Shown: positions 18,993 to 30,534, numbered from the stretch's first letter. The stretch is 64,000 nucleotides of DNA from Isoetes taiwanensis (GCA_021234155.1 JAJEKV010000017.1:5561901-5625900); one strand, 5' to 3'. The notes: generated from the letters alone by a model not told the origin. A program made the numbers and translations.

Positions 18993-20321
18993 CTTGTATG
19001 GTTCTGAGCGTGACTGCCCGCGTCCCGATGGATCAGGCTTCCCGCATAAAGCATATTGCTGCCGCATGTGGGTTATGTTATCAATGAAGGACTCTTTGAA
19101 AATAGTCTTCGCAGTGATATCATTGACTTCACAACTGAGCTGCAGGCATTCCTGTTCGTTGACTGTGCCAGATAACACTCGGCAATTCCGTTGAAGATAA
19201 ATCTTTGACATTTGCTCTTGGGACTTTGCTGTGCCGAGTCTTCTACATACAAGCTGAGCAGCCATAACTGAATGATTGTCATTCACTATATAATAGTGCA
19301 TCCCCATGAGGTCATCCTCGATTTTCCAAGCGACCAGTTTGTTTGTGAGGGGATTGAATGGAATCACATCAGCTGGAGTGAACACTGGATGTGGGTCTCT
19401 CTGAAAGGACTCCACTAACGTTTTGACGTGCTCCATATTCCTTGGTCTAGATGTCAAATTTGCTGGCCCTTGATATAATTTGAACACGTCTATTTTTTTT
19501 GTAAATGTGACACCCAGAGGAAACAGATGCCAGTGATCGTAAATTTTATTCAGTGTATTCTCTGCCGTCTTTTCCTCTTCTGACCTTTCCACCTTAAGAT
19601 TTGCAGGCACCTCTAGCAAGTGCTGAGCTATTCTTAATGTGAGCTTCTTTGGCTCTGGATTCTTAATAGGGACCCTTTTGGCCGGTGTGTCCGCAGGATC
19701 CTGGCTATACCTTGGGCTCGGAGGTTCACCACCACTTCTAGGACTTCCAGCAGGACTAGGTGTCCGAGTCGCTCTCCTTTGTTTTTTAGGTGTCCTCTCC
19801 TTCTCAGAGGTCTCCAGCCGGTGCTTCTTCTTCTTTTTCCCATCAATTTCCTCTGTCTCCACTTCCTGTCCCTCCTTTTCCTGTCTCGCCTTTCCTTCCT
19901 TCTGCCCCTTGCCTTCCCTATCCTTTTGTTTCCTTTCCCTTTTCTTTTCCTTCTTTTCTTTCTCTTCTTTCTCTTCCTTCTCTTCCTCTTCCTTCTCTTC
20001 CTTCTCTTCCTTTTCCTTCGCTTGCTTCTTTTCCTTCTTTTCCTTCACTGGATCTTTGTGATCCTTTCTCTTAACTTTCCTCTTGCCCGCCGCCTTTCCT
20101 TCCTCAGTTTCCTGGCCGACATCCTCAGTAGAAGATGAGGAGTCTTTGTCGGCTACAGGTGTCTCCTTAGTAGTTTGTCTTGTCTTCTTCTTGCTAACAG
20201 TTTTTAGCCAGGCCGTGTCCACAATGGCGGGTAGTTTCTGCTGGGCTAATGCCTTGACAACGAATGAAGGCGAGTTTTTCGACTCGTTCATCCGATTGCG
20301 AAGAATCATAAAGCCCCTCAA
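18993..20321 (-). CDS. E1 gene 2 exon 2, main part: Lys/Glu-rich linker and ParB/Srx-like block
   Basis: Open from GFMILRNRMNESKNS to the splice donor at 18993. Residues about 50-190 are a KE-rich, probably disordered linker. The block at about 19255-19440 reads RNMEHVKTLVESFQRDPHPV, FTPADVIPFNP and MHYYIVNDNHSVMAAQL. The order (helix plus Ser-Phe, a 'pi-V-P' strand, then a GNH(R/S)xxAA-type box) resembles the ParB/sulfiredoxin fold, with NDNHSVMAAQ in the place of GxHRxxA. A conserved cysteine-bearing region follows (RNCRVLSG, LSCEVNDITAKTIFKE). Fold assignment is by motif only. Confidence 0.6.
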
Positions 20322-20821
20322 GATTTCTTGTGGGCCTTTGATGTCAGCTTCTTCAAAATTTGTTGTTGACGGCGGCGTAACCTTGCTTCTTCGCCGAACC
20401 AGCTACATTTGCAATGATAGCAGACATTACTGTGGGATCATAAAACTTCCAGTCCACATAGTAGACAATTATTCTCTGCTGCAAAGTATCCTCACAGACC
20501 ACCCGGATCCAGTCGTCGCGACCGCTCTTGACAACCATCTTCATGTGGACCAGGATACCTGGCTGGTAAATTCTGGCTGTTTCTGGGTCTGTCTCCCTTA
20601 TGAGGAGGCAGAGCTCTCTTCTGCAGTCTCCTTTCGAGCCTGTAGCAGTAGAGGGGCTCACCCGCATTACTTCCATGCACCAGTACCTGTCTATCAGCAT
20701 GATAGTCTGGTCGGATTGAAATTGTGTTTCCGCACGTAAGATAGCTGCAACAAAGGGGCATCAGTAACAAAGAGGCACCAGTAAATGGTTTTAACAAGCA
20801 GGCAGACAATCAGTTGTGGCA

Positions 20822-21660
20822 GGCAAATGGCGCCATTTGCATTTGAGTCCAGTGCATAATCACATGAAAGCAGTTCGTATGCATATCCATGCGTTTGGTC
20901 GCAGAGGCCTCCACCCAGTCCGAGCCCCTCCCCTTCGCAATATTCGAAGAAGATGGTTCGAAGGAGAGTGGCTCTGACTGGGTGGAGGCACCTGCGACTC
21001 GTAGGAGAGAGCACTACAGAATGCAACACAATAAAAAGCAAGCTACCTCGGAACTGAACTCGGATGCAAATGGCGCCATGGCGCCATTTGCTTAGTCGTC
21101 TGGTTTTAACAAGCAGGCAGACCAGACGACCAGGCAAATGGCGCGGCGCCATTTGCATCCGAGTTCAGTGCATAAGCAAATGGAAGCAATTCGAATGCAT
21201 TTCCCTGCGTTTGGTCGCAGAGGCCTCCACCCAGTCCGAGCCCCTCCCCTTCCAAATATTCGCGGAAGATGGTTGGAAGGAGAGGGGCTCTGACTGGGTC
21301 GAGGCACCTGCGATTTGTAGGAGAATACATATGCGAATGACTAATGGACTGGACGCAGATAAAAATGGCGCCATGGCGCCATTTGCCAACAACAAGTCCC
21401 AAATGCATGCTAATAGACATCAAATGGCGCCATGGCGCCATTTGCCAACAACAAGGCCCTATGGTAAGCTAATAGACATCAAATGGCGCCATGGCGCCAT
21501 TTGCCAACAACAAGGCCCTGTGGTAAGCAACCAGGCATCCTAAAGTAAGTCGACTCCTAAAAAGTGCACTTCAGGCATCAAATGGGCCATGGCGCCATTT
21601 GTCAACTATAAGACCCTAAACCGGTTACCGGGCATCTAAATGGCGCTGTGGCGCCATTTA
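20822..21660. repeat. E-type palindrome cluster and two large hairpins in gene 2 intron 1
   Basis: Perfect 22-bp palindromes (half-site AAATGGCGCCA) at 21068-21089, 21363-21384, 21422-21443 and 21481-21502. Variants lie at 20825, 21136-21154, 21580-21600 and 21638-21659. Imperfect hairpins with arms of about 38 bp sit at 20900-20996 and 21219-21315 (CCTCCACCCAGTCCGAGCCC against GACTGGGTGGAGG). Spacers repeat CAACAACAAGGCCC. Everything lies within intron 1 of gene 2 (20745-21693). Peptides such as MAPWRHL translated from it are artefacts. Confidence 0.9.
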
Positions 21661-21764
21661 GCCCAAACAAAACAATGCAAGTAGATGACATACTGCCCCC
21701 TAGAGGTGCGCTTAGCCGGGCTGTCTCCACACATTCGAGGAGCTCCGTAATTGTCGATTTCCAT

Positions 21765-22798
21765 TTCGAGCTTTGAATTTGGTCCGAAAAACTGGTGTAT
21801 AGCTTGATGTGTTGAGGTATTTGAACGTGTGGGGAAATGGGCCGTAAAACACGGGAAAAAAGGGACGGAAAAGGGGTTGCTTTTAGGGCGCCTGGCGCTT
21901 AGGCGCCGGGCGTATTTAGGCGCCGGGCGCCGGGCTTTTAGCGCCGGGCGCCGGGCGCTTAAGGTCGAGGCGCTTAGGAGCCGGAATCAAAAACTAAAAA
22001 CCGAATGAGAAGCTTTAAAAACAATTAGGCATAAGAAACTTTGGGCGCTGCCTCGCCTTACGTATCACACAGCGCCAACTACGCCCCGTATCGGGCCAGC
22101 GCCCATGCCCGGCCCCGCCCATGCCCGCCTGTAAGGTCCAGCGCTTATGCCCGCCAAGCCGCCCATGCCCGCCCATGCCCGTGGCGGTCCAGGCGCCCAT
22201 GCCAGCCCGTGCACGTGGCGGTCCAGGCGCCCATGCCCGCCACAATTTGAAATTTGAAATTCGAATATTTCCCGCTTCTAACGCCTCGCCCTAAATTTGA
22301 ACATAAAATTCAAAATTCCCCCACCAAAATTAACATAAAGTCAAAATTCCACCAGAATTGAAATTTGACTGCCACCTGTCCAAATTTGAATCGTCCGCTT
22401 TTAAAATTGTACTTTGCATTTAAAGCTCCCTCTTTGTCGCCCTGCTCACACTTAATGCGACCATGCCACGACGCAGACGCGTTGCGGATTGCCGGTTCGG
22501 TAGCTTTCGAATACCTGATTTCGTCTCGTTTTTGCTTCGCCGCATAAAGGCGCTTCTTTTCTTAGGCGATAGGCGAAACTTTGCAAAGGCGCATCGCGTC
22601 TTTGTCGGCGCTTTTTCTTGGTGCTCCTGAAATCCTGGGTGATTCTTGGCTTTCTTCTTGGCGAATTCTTCTTGGCTTTCTTCTTGGCGAATCCTTCTTT
22701 GCGCTTTCTTGGCGAATCCTTGGCGCTTTCTTCTTGGCGCTTTCTGCTGGGATCAGCTTGATTTTCCTGTTCCATCTACTGCTCCAGGACATACCACT
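21765..22798. promoter_or_regulatory. bidirectional promoter region of E1 between genes 2 and 1
   Basis: A GC-rich run of GGCGCCGGGCGC-like repeats (21885-21980), then CCGCCCATGCCC repeats (22090-22250), then AAATTTGAAATT and CAAAATTC tracts (22240-22330). TTCTTGGCGAATCC-type repeats follow, leading into gene 1 (22640-22750). E2 has the mirror image at 29469-30436. The plan is the same as in F at 14412-15281. Confidence 0.55.
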
Positions 22799-22818
22799 AT
22801 GGATCTATCTAATATCAA
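22799..22818 (+). CDS. E1 gene 1 exon 1 (20 nt, MDLSNI)
   Basis: ATGGATCTATCTAATATCAA is followed by GTAAGT. Joined to GTTCAATTTT at 23487 and, past E2, to CCCCTGTACAACC at 35303, the frame reads MDLSNIKFNFPLYNLF and continues into VGRTIVARG. The identical exon is present in E2 at 29449-29468. Confidence 0.75.
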
Positions 22819-22942
22819 GTAAGTCCATTTTTTCTGGTATGAATTCTGTTCTATTGCTGCCATGTGTATAGCGTGTTCAAATCTTTGATATGAATCTTTG
22901 CTAGGAAACTAAGAACCTTGGTTTCAATTGCAAAGTTGGCAT

Positions 22943-23410
22943 GGGGTGCCCATGTTATGCATGCCTGCTCTTATTGACACATATACAGCAATGGGAGCAA
23001 GAATGCATAACATAGGCACCTCGTGTAGATTTTGTGATGGAGCTAAGCCAAATCGCCCCATGTGACCTTGGATCAAATGGCGCCAGGGCGCCATTCTATT
23101 CCAAATACACCCTTATGGTGTGTTGGTCTTAATGGCTCCATAGCGCCATACCGTTGAACATGGTGCACGGCTGAAATGTAAATTTGGAGCCAAATGGAGC
23201 CATGGCGCCATTTGGTCGAAATGGTGCACTTGGATCAAATGGCGCCATGGCGCCATTTGTTCCAAATTCACACCTATGAATGTGCCATAGGTGTGAATTT
23301 GGATCAAATGGCGCCATGGCGCCATTTGATCCAAGTGCACTGTTTCGACCAATGGCGCCATTTGGCTCCAAATTTAGACCAAAATTTATTCTTTTGTACT
23401 AAATGGCGCC
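22943..23410. repeat. hairpin and E-type palindrome cluster in gene 1 intron 1
   Basis: A hairpin at 22943-23023 (GGGTGCCCATGTTATGCATG against GAATGCATAACATAGGCACC) is followed by palindromes at 23075-23095 (variant), 23192-23213 (variant), 23237-23258 and 23306-23327 (both perfect), and by half-type copies near 23351 and 23400. The two perfect copies flank a short stem-loop CCAAATTCACACCTATG...CATAGGTGTGAATTTGG. All are inside the intron 22819-23486. Confidence 0.9.
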
Positions 23411-23486
23411 ATTTTCGCTTATTTATTGCTTATTTTTCGTCTATTTCATATGTTCTAAAAAGTGTCGACTTGCTTGATTGAAACAG

Positions 23487-23496
23487 GTTCAATTTT
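23487..23496 (+). CDS. first 10 nt of E1 gene 1 exon 2, cut by E2
   Basis: GTTCAATTTT follows the acceptor TGAAACAG. Its last four bases are the E2 target duplication. The exon resumes at 35299. E2 carries the undisturbed version (GTTTAATTTTCCCCTGTAC on the minus strand from 28845). Confidence 0.8.
23493..23496. repeat. 4-bp target duplication TTTT, left of E2
   Basis: TTTT here and at 35299-35302 flank E2. The uninterrupted site is visible in E2 itself as AATTTTCCCCTG (minus strand, near 28835-28845). Confidence 0.85.
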
Positions 23497-23554
23497 AAGC
23501 ACAATTTCATTATAATGGGAAAATTTTTAGTAAACTGGAATTTTTTTATTATGG

Positions 23555-23665
23555 GGGTTGTATAGACCTTATGCAGGGGTTGTATACACGTGTACAGTAC
23601 CCTGTATCATAGACCTTATGCAGGGGTTCTATACACGTGCAGTACCCGTGTATCATACATACATG
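23555..23665. repeat. E2 subterminal repeats
   Basis: TATAGACCTTATGCAGGGGTTGTATACACG is repeated about twice with CAGTACCCTGTATCAT between. The corresponding end of E1 has three copies (40195-40345). Short repeated motifs just inside a TIR are often transposase-binding sites; that role here is inference. Confidence 0.65.
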
Positions 23666-23768
23666 AATATTTAGAGAACATAATAACACGGTATCATATA
23701 CCAACTTCCAAACACAATAGAGACCAAAGTATGAACTATGTATGTCCCTAGTAACCTTCCCCGTGTTC

Positions 23769-24361
23769 CTAACCCCTTCCCTTCCCTTTCCCTTCGCTCA
23801 TGAGGTCTAACCCACGATCCGGGTTAGGAGTCAAGAGCTCACGCTCATCCCATGCTGATTCTTCCCACCATATGGGGTACCTAGTCATTAGAAAAAGTAA
23901 TTCCAGGGGATAATACTCACGGAAGAAGAGCGGACCCAACTCCACAAAACCGTTGTACTCATTGTAGTACACCCTAATAAGGCCATACATCTGTCCCTTA
24001 GAAATTTCATGAATGAACTCGATATGTATGCATCCGGAGAGTGTGCTAAATATCCAAAGACGAAGAAGAGGCCTCAATTGTTTGTAGCATCTCGGCCCAG
24101 ATAAGGGGGGTTCAAGCATTCCCCTCATTGCAAGTCTCCTATAACATTCGGGATGGATTAATTTCCATCGGTGGCTCATGACCACAATCAAATCGCTCCG
24201 AATGAAGTTGATCAACTCCATTGTAAGCTCCTTGGTGGGGCGTGGCGCAACCTCCACTCCAAGAAATGGTCCCATAGCTCATCCATTCCAGGCCGCACAG
24301 AATGCCTGGGGCATGCTTGCAGGCCTTCTGGAGTAGCCCAGGGAGGATTGGGTCCAATCAT
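23769..24361 (-). pseudogene. E2 gene 4 remnant
   Basis: Starts at the ATG complement of 24359-24361 (MIGPNPPW). It is frameshifted several times, but conserved stretches remain: TKELTMELINFI, CYRRLAMRGMLE, FIHEISKGQMYGLIR, VYYNEYNGFVELGPLFFREY and FLMTRYPIWWEES. The basic, Gly-rich end is altered. The E1 copy (39482-40078) is open. Confidence 0.7.
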
Positions 24362-24369
24362 TTAAAAAA

Positions 24370-25045
24370 GCAAGCAAGGATCACCGACGGAGCAAGGAAC
24401 ACGGAGCGAGCAAGTAGCAAGTTCAAGAGCAAGCAACAAGATCAAGTAGAGGGAGCACGGAATGAAGTAGCAAGGAACAAGGATCAAGATCAAGTAGCAA
24501 GATGCAATGAACAAGGAAGATCAAGTAGCAAGAAGATCAAGGAACAAGGAAGATCAAGGAGCAAGAAGCAAGGATCAAGATCAAGTAGCAAGGAACAAGA
24601 TCAAGTAGCAAGATCAAGAGCAAGGAACAAGATCAAGTAGGAAGGAGCACGGAATGAAGTAGCAAGGAACAAGGATCAAGATCAAGTAGCAGTAGCAAGA
24701 TCAAGAGCAAGGAACAAGATCAAGTAGGAAGGAGCACGGGAATGAAGTAGCAAGGAACAAGGATGAAGATCAAGTAGCCAGAAGCAATGAACAAGGAAGA
24801 TCAAGTAGCAAGAAGATCAAGGAACAAGGAAGATCAAGTAGCAAGAAGATCAAGGAACAAGGAATATGAAGGAGCAAGAAGCAAGGATGAAAAGTGAGAA
24901 GTGAAAACAAGGTAAAAGAATTTATAGCTACGAATCCAATAATGTTGAAGTATAATACCAATAATGTTGAAGTATAATACCAATAATGCTGACGTATAAT
25001 ACCAATAATGCTCACGTATAATACCAATAATGCTGAAGTATTATA
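24370..25045. repeat. low-complexity and short tandem repeats upstream of E2 gene 3
   Basis: 24370-24900 is a purine-rich array of AAGGAACAAGGATCAAGATCAAGTAGC-like units. 24935-25045 has about five units of AATACCAATAATGCTGAAGTAT (about 21-22 bp). E1 carries the complement at 39050-39470. They separate divergent genes 3 and 4. Confidence 0.75.
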
Positions 25046-25064
25046 CCAATAATTCTATAACGAC

Positions 25065-25072
25065 TATAAAAG
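25065..25072 (+). promoter_or_regulatory. TATA box of E2 gene 3 remnant
   Basis: TATAAAAG followed by CAGCTCCATTCGG and TCATTCATCTCCCAT, the same block as at 5996 and 6492 and, inverted, at 39029-39036. Confidence 0.65.
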
Positions 25073-25105
25073 CAGCTCCATTCGGTAAGTCATTCATCTC
25101 CCATC

Positions 25106-25347
25106 ATGGCTTATAATATTTATGATGATCAGTTTGAGACCATTCTTTGCTCCATGAGCTACAATGATATTAATCGCTGCATACGTAAAAGGTGTTAAGT
25201 GGATCCTTACTTACAACCCAAAGCGTAAGGTCGTGGAGTGTGATTGCCCGGCCTTACTCGTGTTGTGATCCATCTTCTTTGGGTTCCCCGAGCCATGCCT
25301 ACGAAAGCTGAATGCGATCACAATAGCAGTGGATTGATGATGAGTGA
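25106..25347 (+). pseudogene. E2 gene 3 remnant
   Basis: Begins MAYNIYDDQFETILCSMSYND like the E1 copy (38998 downwards), but indels in GCATACGTAAAAGG and later break the frame. ATGATGAGTGA at the end preserves the DDE terminus in another frame. Confidence 0.65.
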
Positions 25348-25579
25348 ATCATCGACTCTATAATGCCATCAATAATATGTGCATCTAAATTATATGTATG
25401 CCATCAATAATGTGTGCATCGATGTAATGATGTGTATTAAACACCTATTATAATAGATGTAAGGATGTTAGTATAAGCATAAATTAGGATGTATCGACAA
25501 CGTATTAATTGTCCAAAATGCTTAAGTATTATAGCAAAAGAAATTACATACATGATTATCGAGAACATGACTGAGATTG

Positions 25580-28500
25580 AGAGCTTTTAGCTAATGCTAT
25601 GTCCCCCCCACATGTCAACAATGTATTTTGGAATCAAGCAGTCTTTGGTCTTTTGCCATTTGCATCCCATGCATAATGTATGGCATCTAACTTCTCATAC
25701 CTTGATGGATCTGATGGATTGGGTCGCCAACGTTTAGTTAAGCAACTCGTATAGTCACGACCAACGTGCATCCACCATGATACATAAATGTGACCATAAT
25801 TGGTAGACTCTGGATCTAGGATGGCATCTTCTTCTGTAAAGCCCAACCACGTTGGAGTTTCATCGTCTCCAGGTCGGACTAAAACAAACATACCTTTCGT
25901 AACATGTGCATGAGGATCGAACTCATCCATAGGCAACACTGGACGCCCATCCGGCCGCCCACAATATGTAGGCAAAGGTCTTACAAGCACAAATGGCTTC
26001 ATCGACCTCTGGAGTAAATGCGGCTTTGTAGAGGTTCTTGCCTTGTACGCAACCAAAAGTTATCATTTTGAGGTCGCCCCGGAGATACATCTTCCAAACA
26101 CAAAAGAATCTCGCTCCAAGAATCCATAGTTGCTTTGTACCTTCGTCGTGCAAACACACTATCTTCCTGATTTTTGCGAAGGAATTCCATAATGCTATGT
26201 ACTTTGCGTCTTGTCTGCCGGGCCGTGGAGATCTTTCAATGTCTTCCTTGGAGGGATATTTTTAGGCACCCCTGTTGGTAACGTTGGCTCACCATTTTCA
26301 TCCTCCTTCCACATTCTTATTCCATTTTCTCGAATCCACTCTTTATGGGTTGGCCGCGATCTTATATTGCATAATGGGCCATTTCCCATCCATTTTAAAT
26401 CGGAATAGCAATGGCTCGGTATGGCCTGTTAGACGTTGGCCCTTATCAGGGATATATCCCTTGACAAAGCCTTTCCAATCTGGAACTTCATCCACAAAAT
26501 ATGGAACAGGAGACTTTGCATTGCACTTGCTAAACAAGTAAAGCAACTCGTGCAAAGTTAGAGCATCCGATGAACTCATTAACGCCGAAAAGTTCCCAAA
26601 CAATGCATCAATATCGCCATGAGTGTGCCCAACCATCATGAAGCCAACCTGAATCTCATCGAATACCTTAAGCCATGTCAAATAAGAGAGGTAGGAGAAC
26701 ACATATCTATTTTTATTTTGACCCGATGCATTATCCAACTGTAAGTAGAGATTTCGAGGAAGAGGATTGAAGCCTTCTAAGTTGGCACTAGAAGATGAAG
26801 GCATCTTCTCTTGTGTCTCGCACTAGCTTATGTTGCGTTGGTCGAGTATCTTTTAGGGCTTGCATCAATTTGCAATCTGTAGTTCTCGCTTCCACACAAA
26901 TCACCACACTTGTCTTCTTCCCAAGCAACTCAAGATAGTGTAGGATCCTAGAAAGTGATCCAACATGAAAGTTTGAGTCATCCTTCCAAAGATCAAGAGA
27001 GAAATGGCCATAAGCCCGCCCACCATGACCATGTGTCAATGCTCTCGCCAAGCTGCTCTTCAAGCGATCTCCTCTCCAAACAGACTTTTATGAGATGGTG
27101 ACTTCTTGGTGTGAGTGTTTTGACCTGATCCATCTTATCATGTATTATGCAGAGGTGACTTTCTCGGGCTTAACGATGTGATAATGCACGCCAATGCCAA
27201 TATTGACTCCCTACAGAACGTTGTTCCAACATATGTGCCCGCCGTTGAATTGAAAGGTTGCGCCTCTCCCTTATATCTTTTGTTCTTTCCAATTTTCGCT
27301 TGATGACTACACATATGTTACACTTGGAGAATGCTGTATTTTTTGCTATGCTGACGTCTGGAAACTCTTTCTTCCAAATATTGTAAAAAGAGGGCAAGGT
27401 TACACTCTTTCCTGTCAATTCTTCCACCACGGCGCCCACCTCCTTATGTATGCTCTTCTTATTAAGGATGGAAGGAAGTTTTGCGAACATTCTCCCTTAT
27501 ATCATCCTTTCCTTTTTGCTTCTATGTGGAATGCTCTCTCGATTCTCACTAATGAAGGTATCAAGCACACTTTCTAGCTAGCTAGTGTCACGCATCTAGG
27601 CTTCTTAGAGCTCATTACCATGCTCGCCCGCTTTCCACCTAACTCGAACCTCTTCCTCCAACTATAAAACGTAGACCGAAAGCAACTCCTAAAGCCACGC
27701 CATGCGAATTGACAGCACTCCACTCCACGACCACTACTTTCGCCTCCGACTGCCCTGTATAAGTTACACTCAACACATCAAAAACAAGCGTAATCCTGGC
27801 ACTGCTTGATTGAGAATAAAATTCTTTTCTTAAGGCACATACTTTGCCGGGCTCGCTTTTTTTGACACATTCGCCCTTGCGGCATGTTGATTTTAGATCA
27901 CTCTTAATTGCCTTGGAAGCGCACATCCTCTCCTCCTTGCCATCCCCCTTTGGTTCCCTCCTGACCCTCTTCACATATGTATATTTCCTTTTCCTCTTGA
28001 ATTGCTTCTCAACATCAGCTTCCAAGCACTCAACTTCTAAATCATCATGTTCGAGAGCAGCAAGAGCTTGTAAATGTTGTGAAACTGTCCTACCATCATG
28101 AAGCAAAACAAAGCATGGGTCTCCCAGTGTTACTAGATCGTTAGCTATAGGCCTCTCAAAGACAAGCATGACATGACCTGATATTTTGGTTTCCCGTTGG
28201 ATCTATTATGTTACCCAATCGAAAGCCCGACCTTTGATACACCCAAGAACTCATCGTCTATAGCATCCTGAGGATCACTAAAGACTATATTCGCCTCCGA
28301 ATATTTAGATCCGGTGCAGGAGTGAAGAATGTAGCATGGCAAACCTAGTAGATCTGTTCTGGAGTAGTAGACTGTCTCATCTTCAGGCTTAAACAACCTG
28401 AGACCAAGACGGGCAGCTAGATTCTCATGACCTCCAATCTCCTCTACTATCTCGTCTTCTTCATTTGTTGCTGTGTTGCTTGGTTCACCACAAGTGAGCA

Positions 28501-29468
28501 GTGAAACTGATGTCCGGCGGGCACCTGACAGATGGACTACTAGATGAATCCTCTTGTGAAGAGGGCAAATTGAGGGATCTCGAAGACGTATCTTCACTTG
28601 AGGGCCACTCATTTGGTTTTACATCCCTCTTAGGCCACTGAATGAATGTGCCTACTGCTTCACCAATGTTATCTGCCCCTCCGCAGGGGACTGGAAGCTC
28701 TGTCGATGGGATCACGGACTCCGTGACCTCAATTGCTACATTTGAAGGATCTATTTCCTTCCCATGAAGAGTGGTTCTATTCAAAATATGTCCCCGGGCA
28801 ACAATTGTCCCTCCGACGAATAGGTTGTACAGGGGAAAATTAAACCTGTTTCAATCAAGCAAGGCGACACTTTTTCTAACATATGAAATAGAGGAAAAAT
28901 AAGCAAAAATAAGTTTAAAAATGGCGCTTATTTAGTACAAATGTATAAATTTTGGTCCAAATTTGGAGCTAAATGAAGCCATGAAAGCCATTTGGTGTAA
29001 CGGTGAACACTTGGATCAAATGATGCCATGGCGTTATTTGTCGAAAATGGTGTTTGGATCAATGAGCCATGGTTTATTTGATCCAAATTCACACCTATGG
29101 CACATTCATAGGTGTGAATTTGGATCAAATGCGCCATGGCCATTTGATCCAAACACCATTTTCGACTAAATGGCTTCATGGCGCCATTTGATCCAACACC
29201 ATTTCCACCAAATGGCTTAACTCCATCACAAAAATCTACACGAGGTGCCTATGTTATGCATTCTTGCTCCCATTGTTGTATATGTGTCAATAAGAGCAGT
29301 GCATGCATAACATGGGCACCCCATGCCAACTTTGCAATTGAAACCAAGGTTCTCGTGGTCCTAGCAAAGATTAATGTCAAGATTTGAACACTCTATACAC
29401 ATGGCAGCAATAGAACAGAATTTATACCGTAAAACAAAGTGGACTTACTTGATATTAGATAGATCCAT
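25580..29468 (-). pseudogene. E2 gene 1: DUF7869-type transposase, multiply frameshifted
   Basis: Exon 1 is 29468-29449 and exon 2 starts at 28845 after TTGAAACAG. The DUF8039-like domain is at 28485-28784 (IPSTELPVPCGGADNIGEAV, FIQWPKR). A DGRTVSQHLQA segment lies near 28060-28100, and the catalytic pieces are at 26788-27490 and 26343-26804 (QLDNASGQNKN, GHTHGDIDALF). At least six frame changes. The intact acidic motifs show that its ancestor was a full-length transposase like E1's. Confidence 0.7.
28920..29215. repeat. decayed E-type palindromes in E2 gene 1 intron 1
   Basis: Copies corresponding to 23075-23400 of E1 in reverse order, many with deletions (AATGCGCCATGGCCATTTG, AATGATGCCATGGCGTTATTTG). 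The stem CCAAATTCACACCTATG is kept. Few copies are still perfect, in contrast to E1. Confidence 0.75.
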
Positions 29469-30436
29469 AGTGGTATGTCCCGGAGCAAAGAGATAGAACA
29501 GAAAATGAAGCTGATCCCAAAGCAGATATATTGGCGTAAGAATGCGCCAAGAAGAGCCAAGAAGAAAGCCAAGAAAGATTCGAAGAAGGAGGAGGATTCG
29601 CCAAGAAGAAAGCCAAGAATCACCTCGGGATTTCGTGGAGCTGAAGAAGAAAGCTACCGACAAAGATGCATGCGCCTTTGCAAAGTTTCCGCTTAGGCGC
29701 TCGAGAGAAAGAAGCGCCTTTATGCGAGAAGCAGCTGAGAGACTAACAGCGGATTCGAAAGCTACCGAACCGCGGCAATCTAAAACGCCCAAGGCCGTGG
29801 CATGGTCGTGATTAAGTGGGAGCACGGCGGCAAAGAGGGAGCTTTAAAGGCAAAGTACAATTTTCAAAACGGACGATTCAAATTTGATGTGTGGCAGTCA
29901 AATTTCAATATAACGGGTGGAATTTTGACTTTATCTTAATTAAGGGCGGGCGGGAATTTTGAATTTTATGTTCAAATTTGGCTGGTGGGCGAGGGAAATA
30001 TTCGAATTTCAAAATTCGAATTGTGGCGGGCATGGGCGCCTGGACCGCCACGGGCATGGGCGGGAGTGGGCGGCTGGGCGGGCATGGGCGGCTGGACCGC
30101 CACGGGCACGGGCGGCTGGACCGCGACGCACGGCCGGGCGGGGCGGCGGCATGGGGTGCTGGGCGCTGGACACGGGCATGGGCGCTGGACGGCGATGGGC
30201 CCTAGTTGGTCGCCTGTTTTTCAAGCTTCATTCGCTTCTCATTCGCTGATTCCGGCCCCGCGCCTGCGACCTTAAGCCGCGCTTCAAGCGCTAAGTCACA
30301 AATTGGCGCTGCGGCGCCTAAAGCAACCCTTTTTCATCCTTTTTTTTCAGTGATTTCTGGCGCCATTTCCCCGTAGTTCCCGCCTCAACACATCTAGATA
30401 CACACCGGTTTTCGGACCAAATTCAAGGCGCGCGAA
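29469..30436. promoter_or_regulatory. bidirectional promoter region of E2
   Basis: Mirror image of 21765-22798: AAGAAGAAAGCCAAGA repeats next to gene 1, AAATTT/GAATTT tracts near 29880-30020, GGGCGGGCATGGGCGGCTGG repeats at 30025-30190, and GGCGCTGCGGCGCC before gene 2. Confidence 0.5.
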
Positions 30437-30534
30437 ATGGAAATGGACAATTCTGGAGCTCAACAAAATGTGGAGACAGAAGCTAGCTTACCTCAAGGGA
30501 CAGGTATGTCGTCTACTTGCATTGTTTGTTTGGG

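Larger units (their letters stand above)
17284..21764 (-). pseudogene. E1 gene 2: ParB/Srx-like plus methyltransferase-like protein, nearly intact
   Basis: Exon 1 is 21764-21694, exon 2 is 20744-18993 (donor CAAG/GTACAT) and exon 3 is 18868-17284 (acceptor TTTCCAG). The product has an N-terminal conserved region (CRRELCLLIRETD, YYVDWKFYDP), a 100-residue Lys/Glu-rich linker, a ParB/sulfiredoxin-like block, a conserved helical region (RGKHPKDFNQWVFMP, LRCMRGLDYEDC, VKVTSDYTGK) and a methyltransferase-like C-terminus. Breaks are few: a frameshift in exon 2 near 20360, and an 8-nt loss near 18385 relative to E2. It is divergent from gene 1 over about 1 kb. Confidence 0.7.

Noticed and set aside
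18943-19194. Plus-strand frame MAPRRHLLILPT and onward
   Set aside because: It begins in an intronic palindrome and runs antisense to the ParB-like exon.
19639-20138. Long plus-strand frames rich in Ser, Phe and Leu (also 32045-32569 on the minus strand)
   Set aside because: They are antisense shadows of the Lys/Glu-rich linker of gene 2.
21064-23481. Repeated peptides such as MAPWRHL in several frames
   Set aside because: They are translations of the intronic palindromes and appear in both orientations with no other coding signs.
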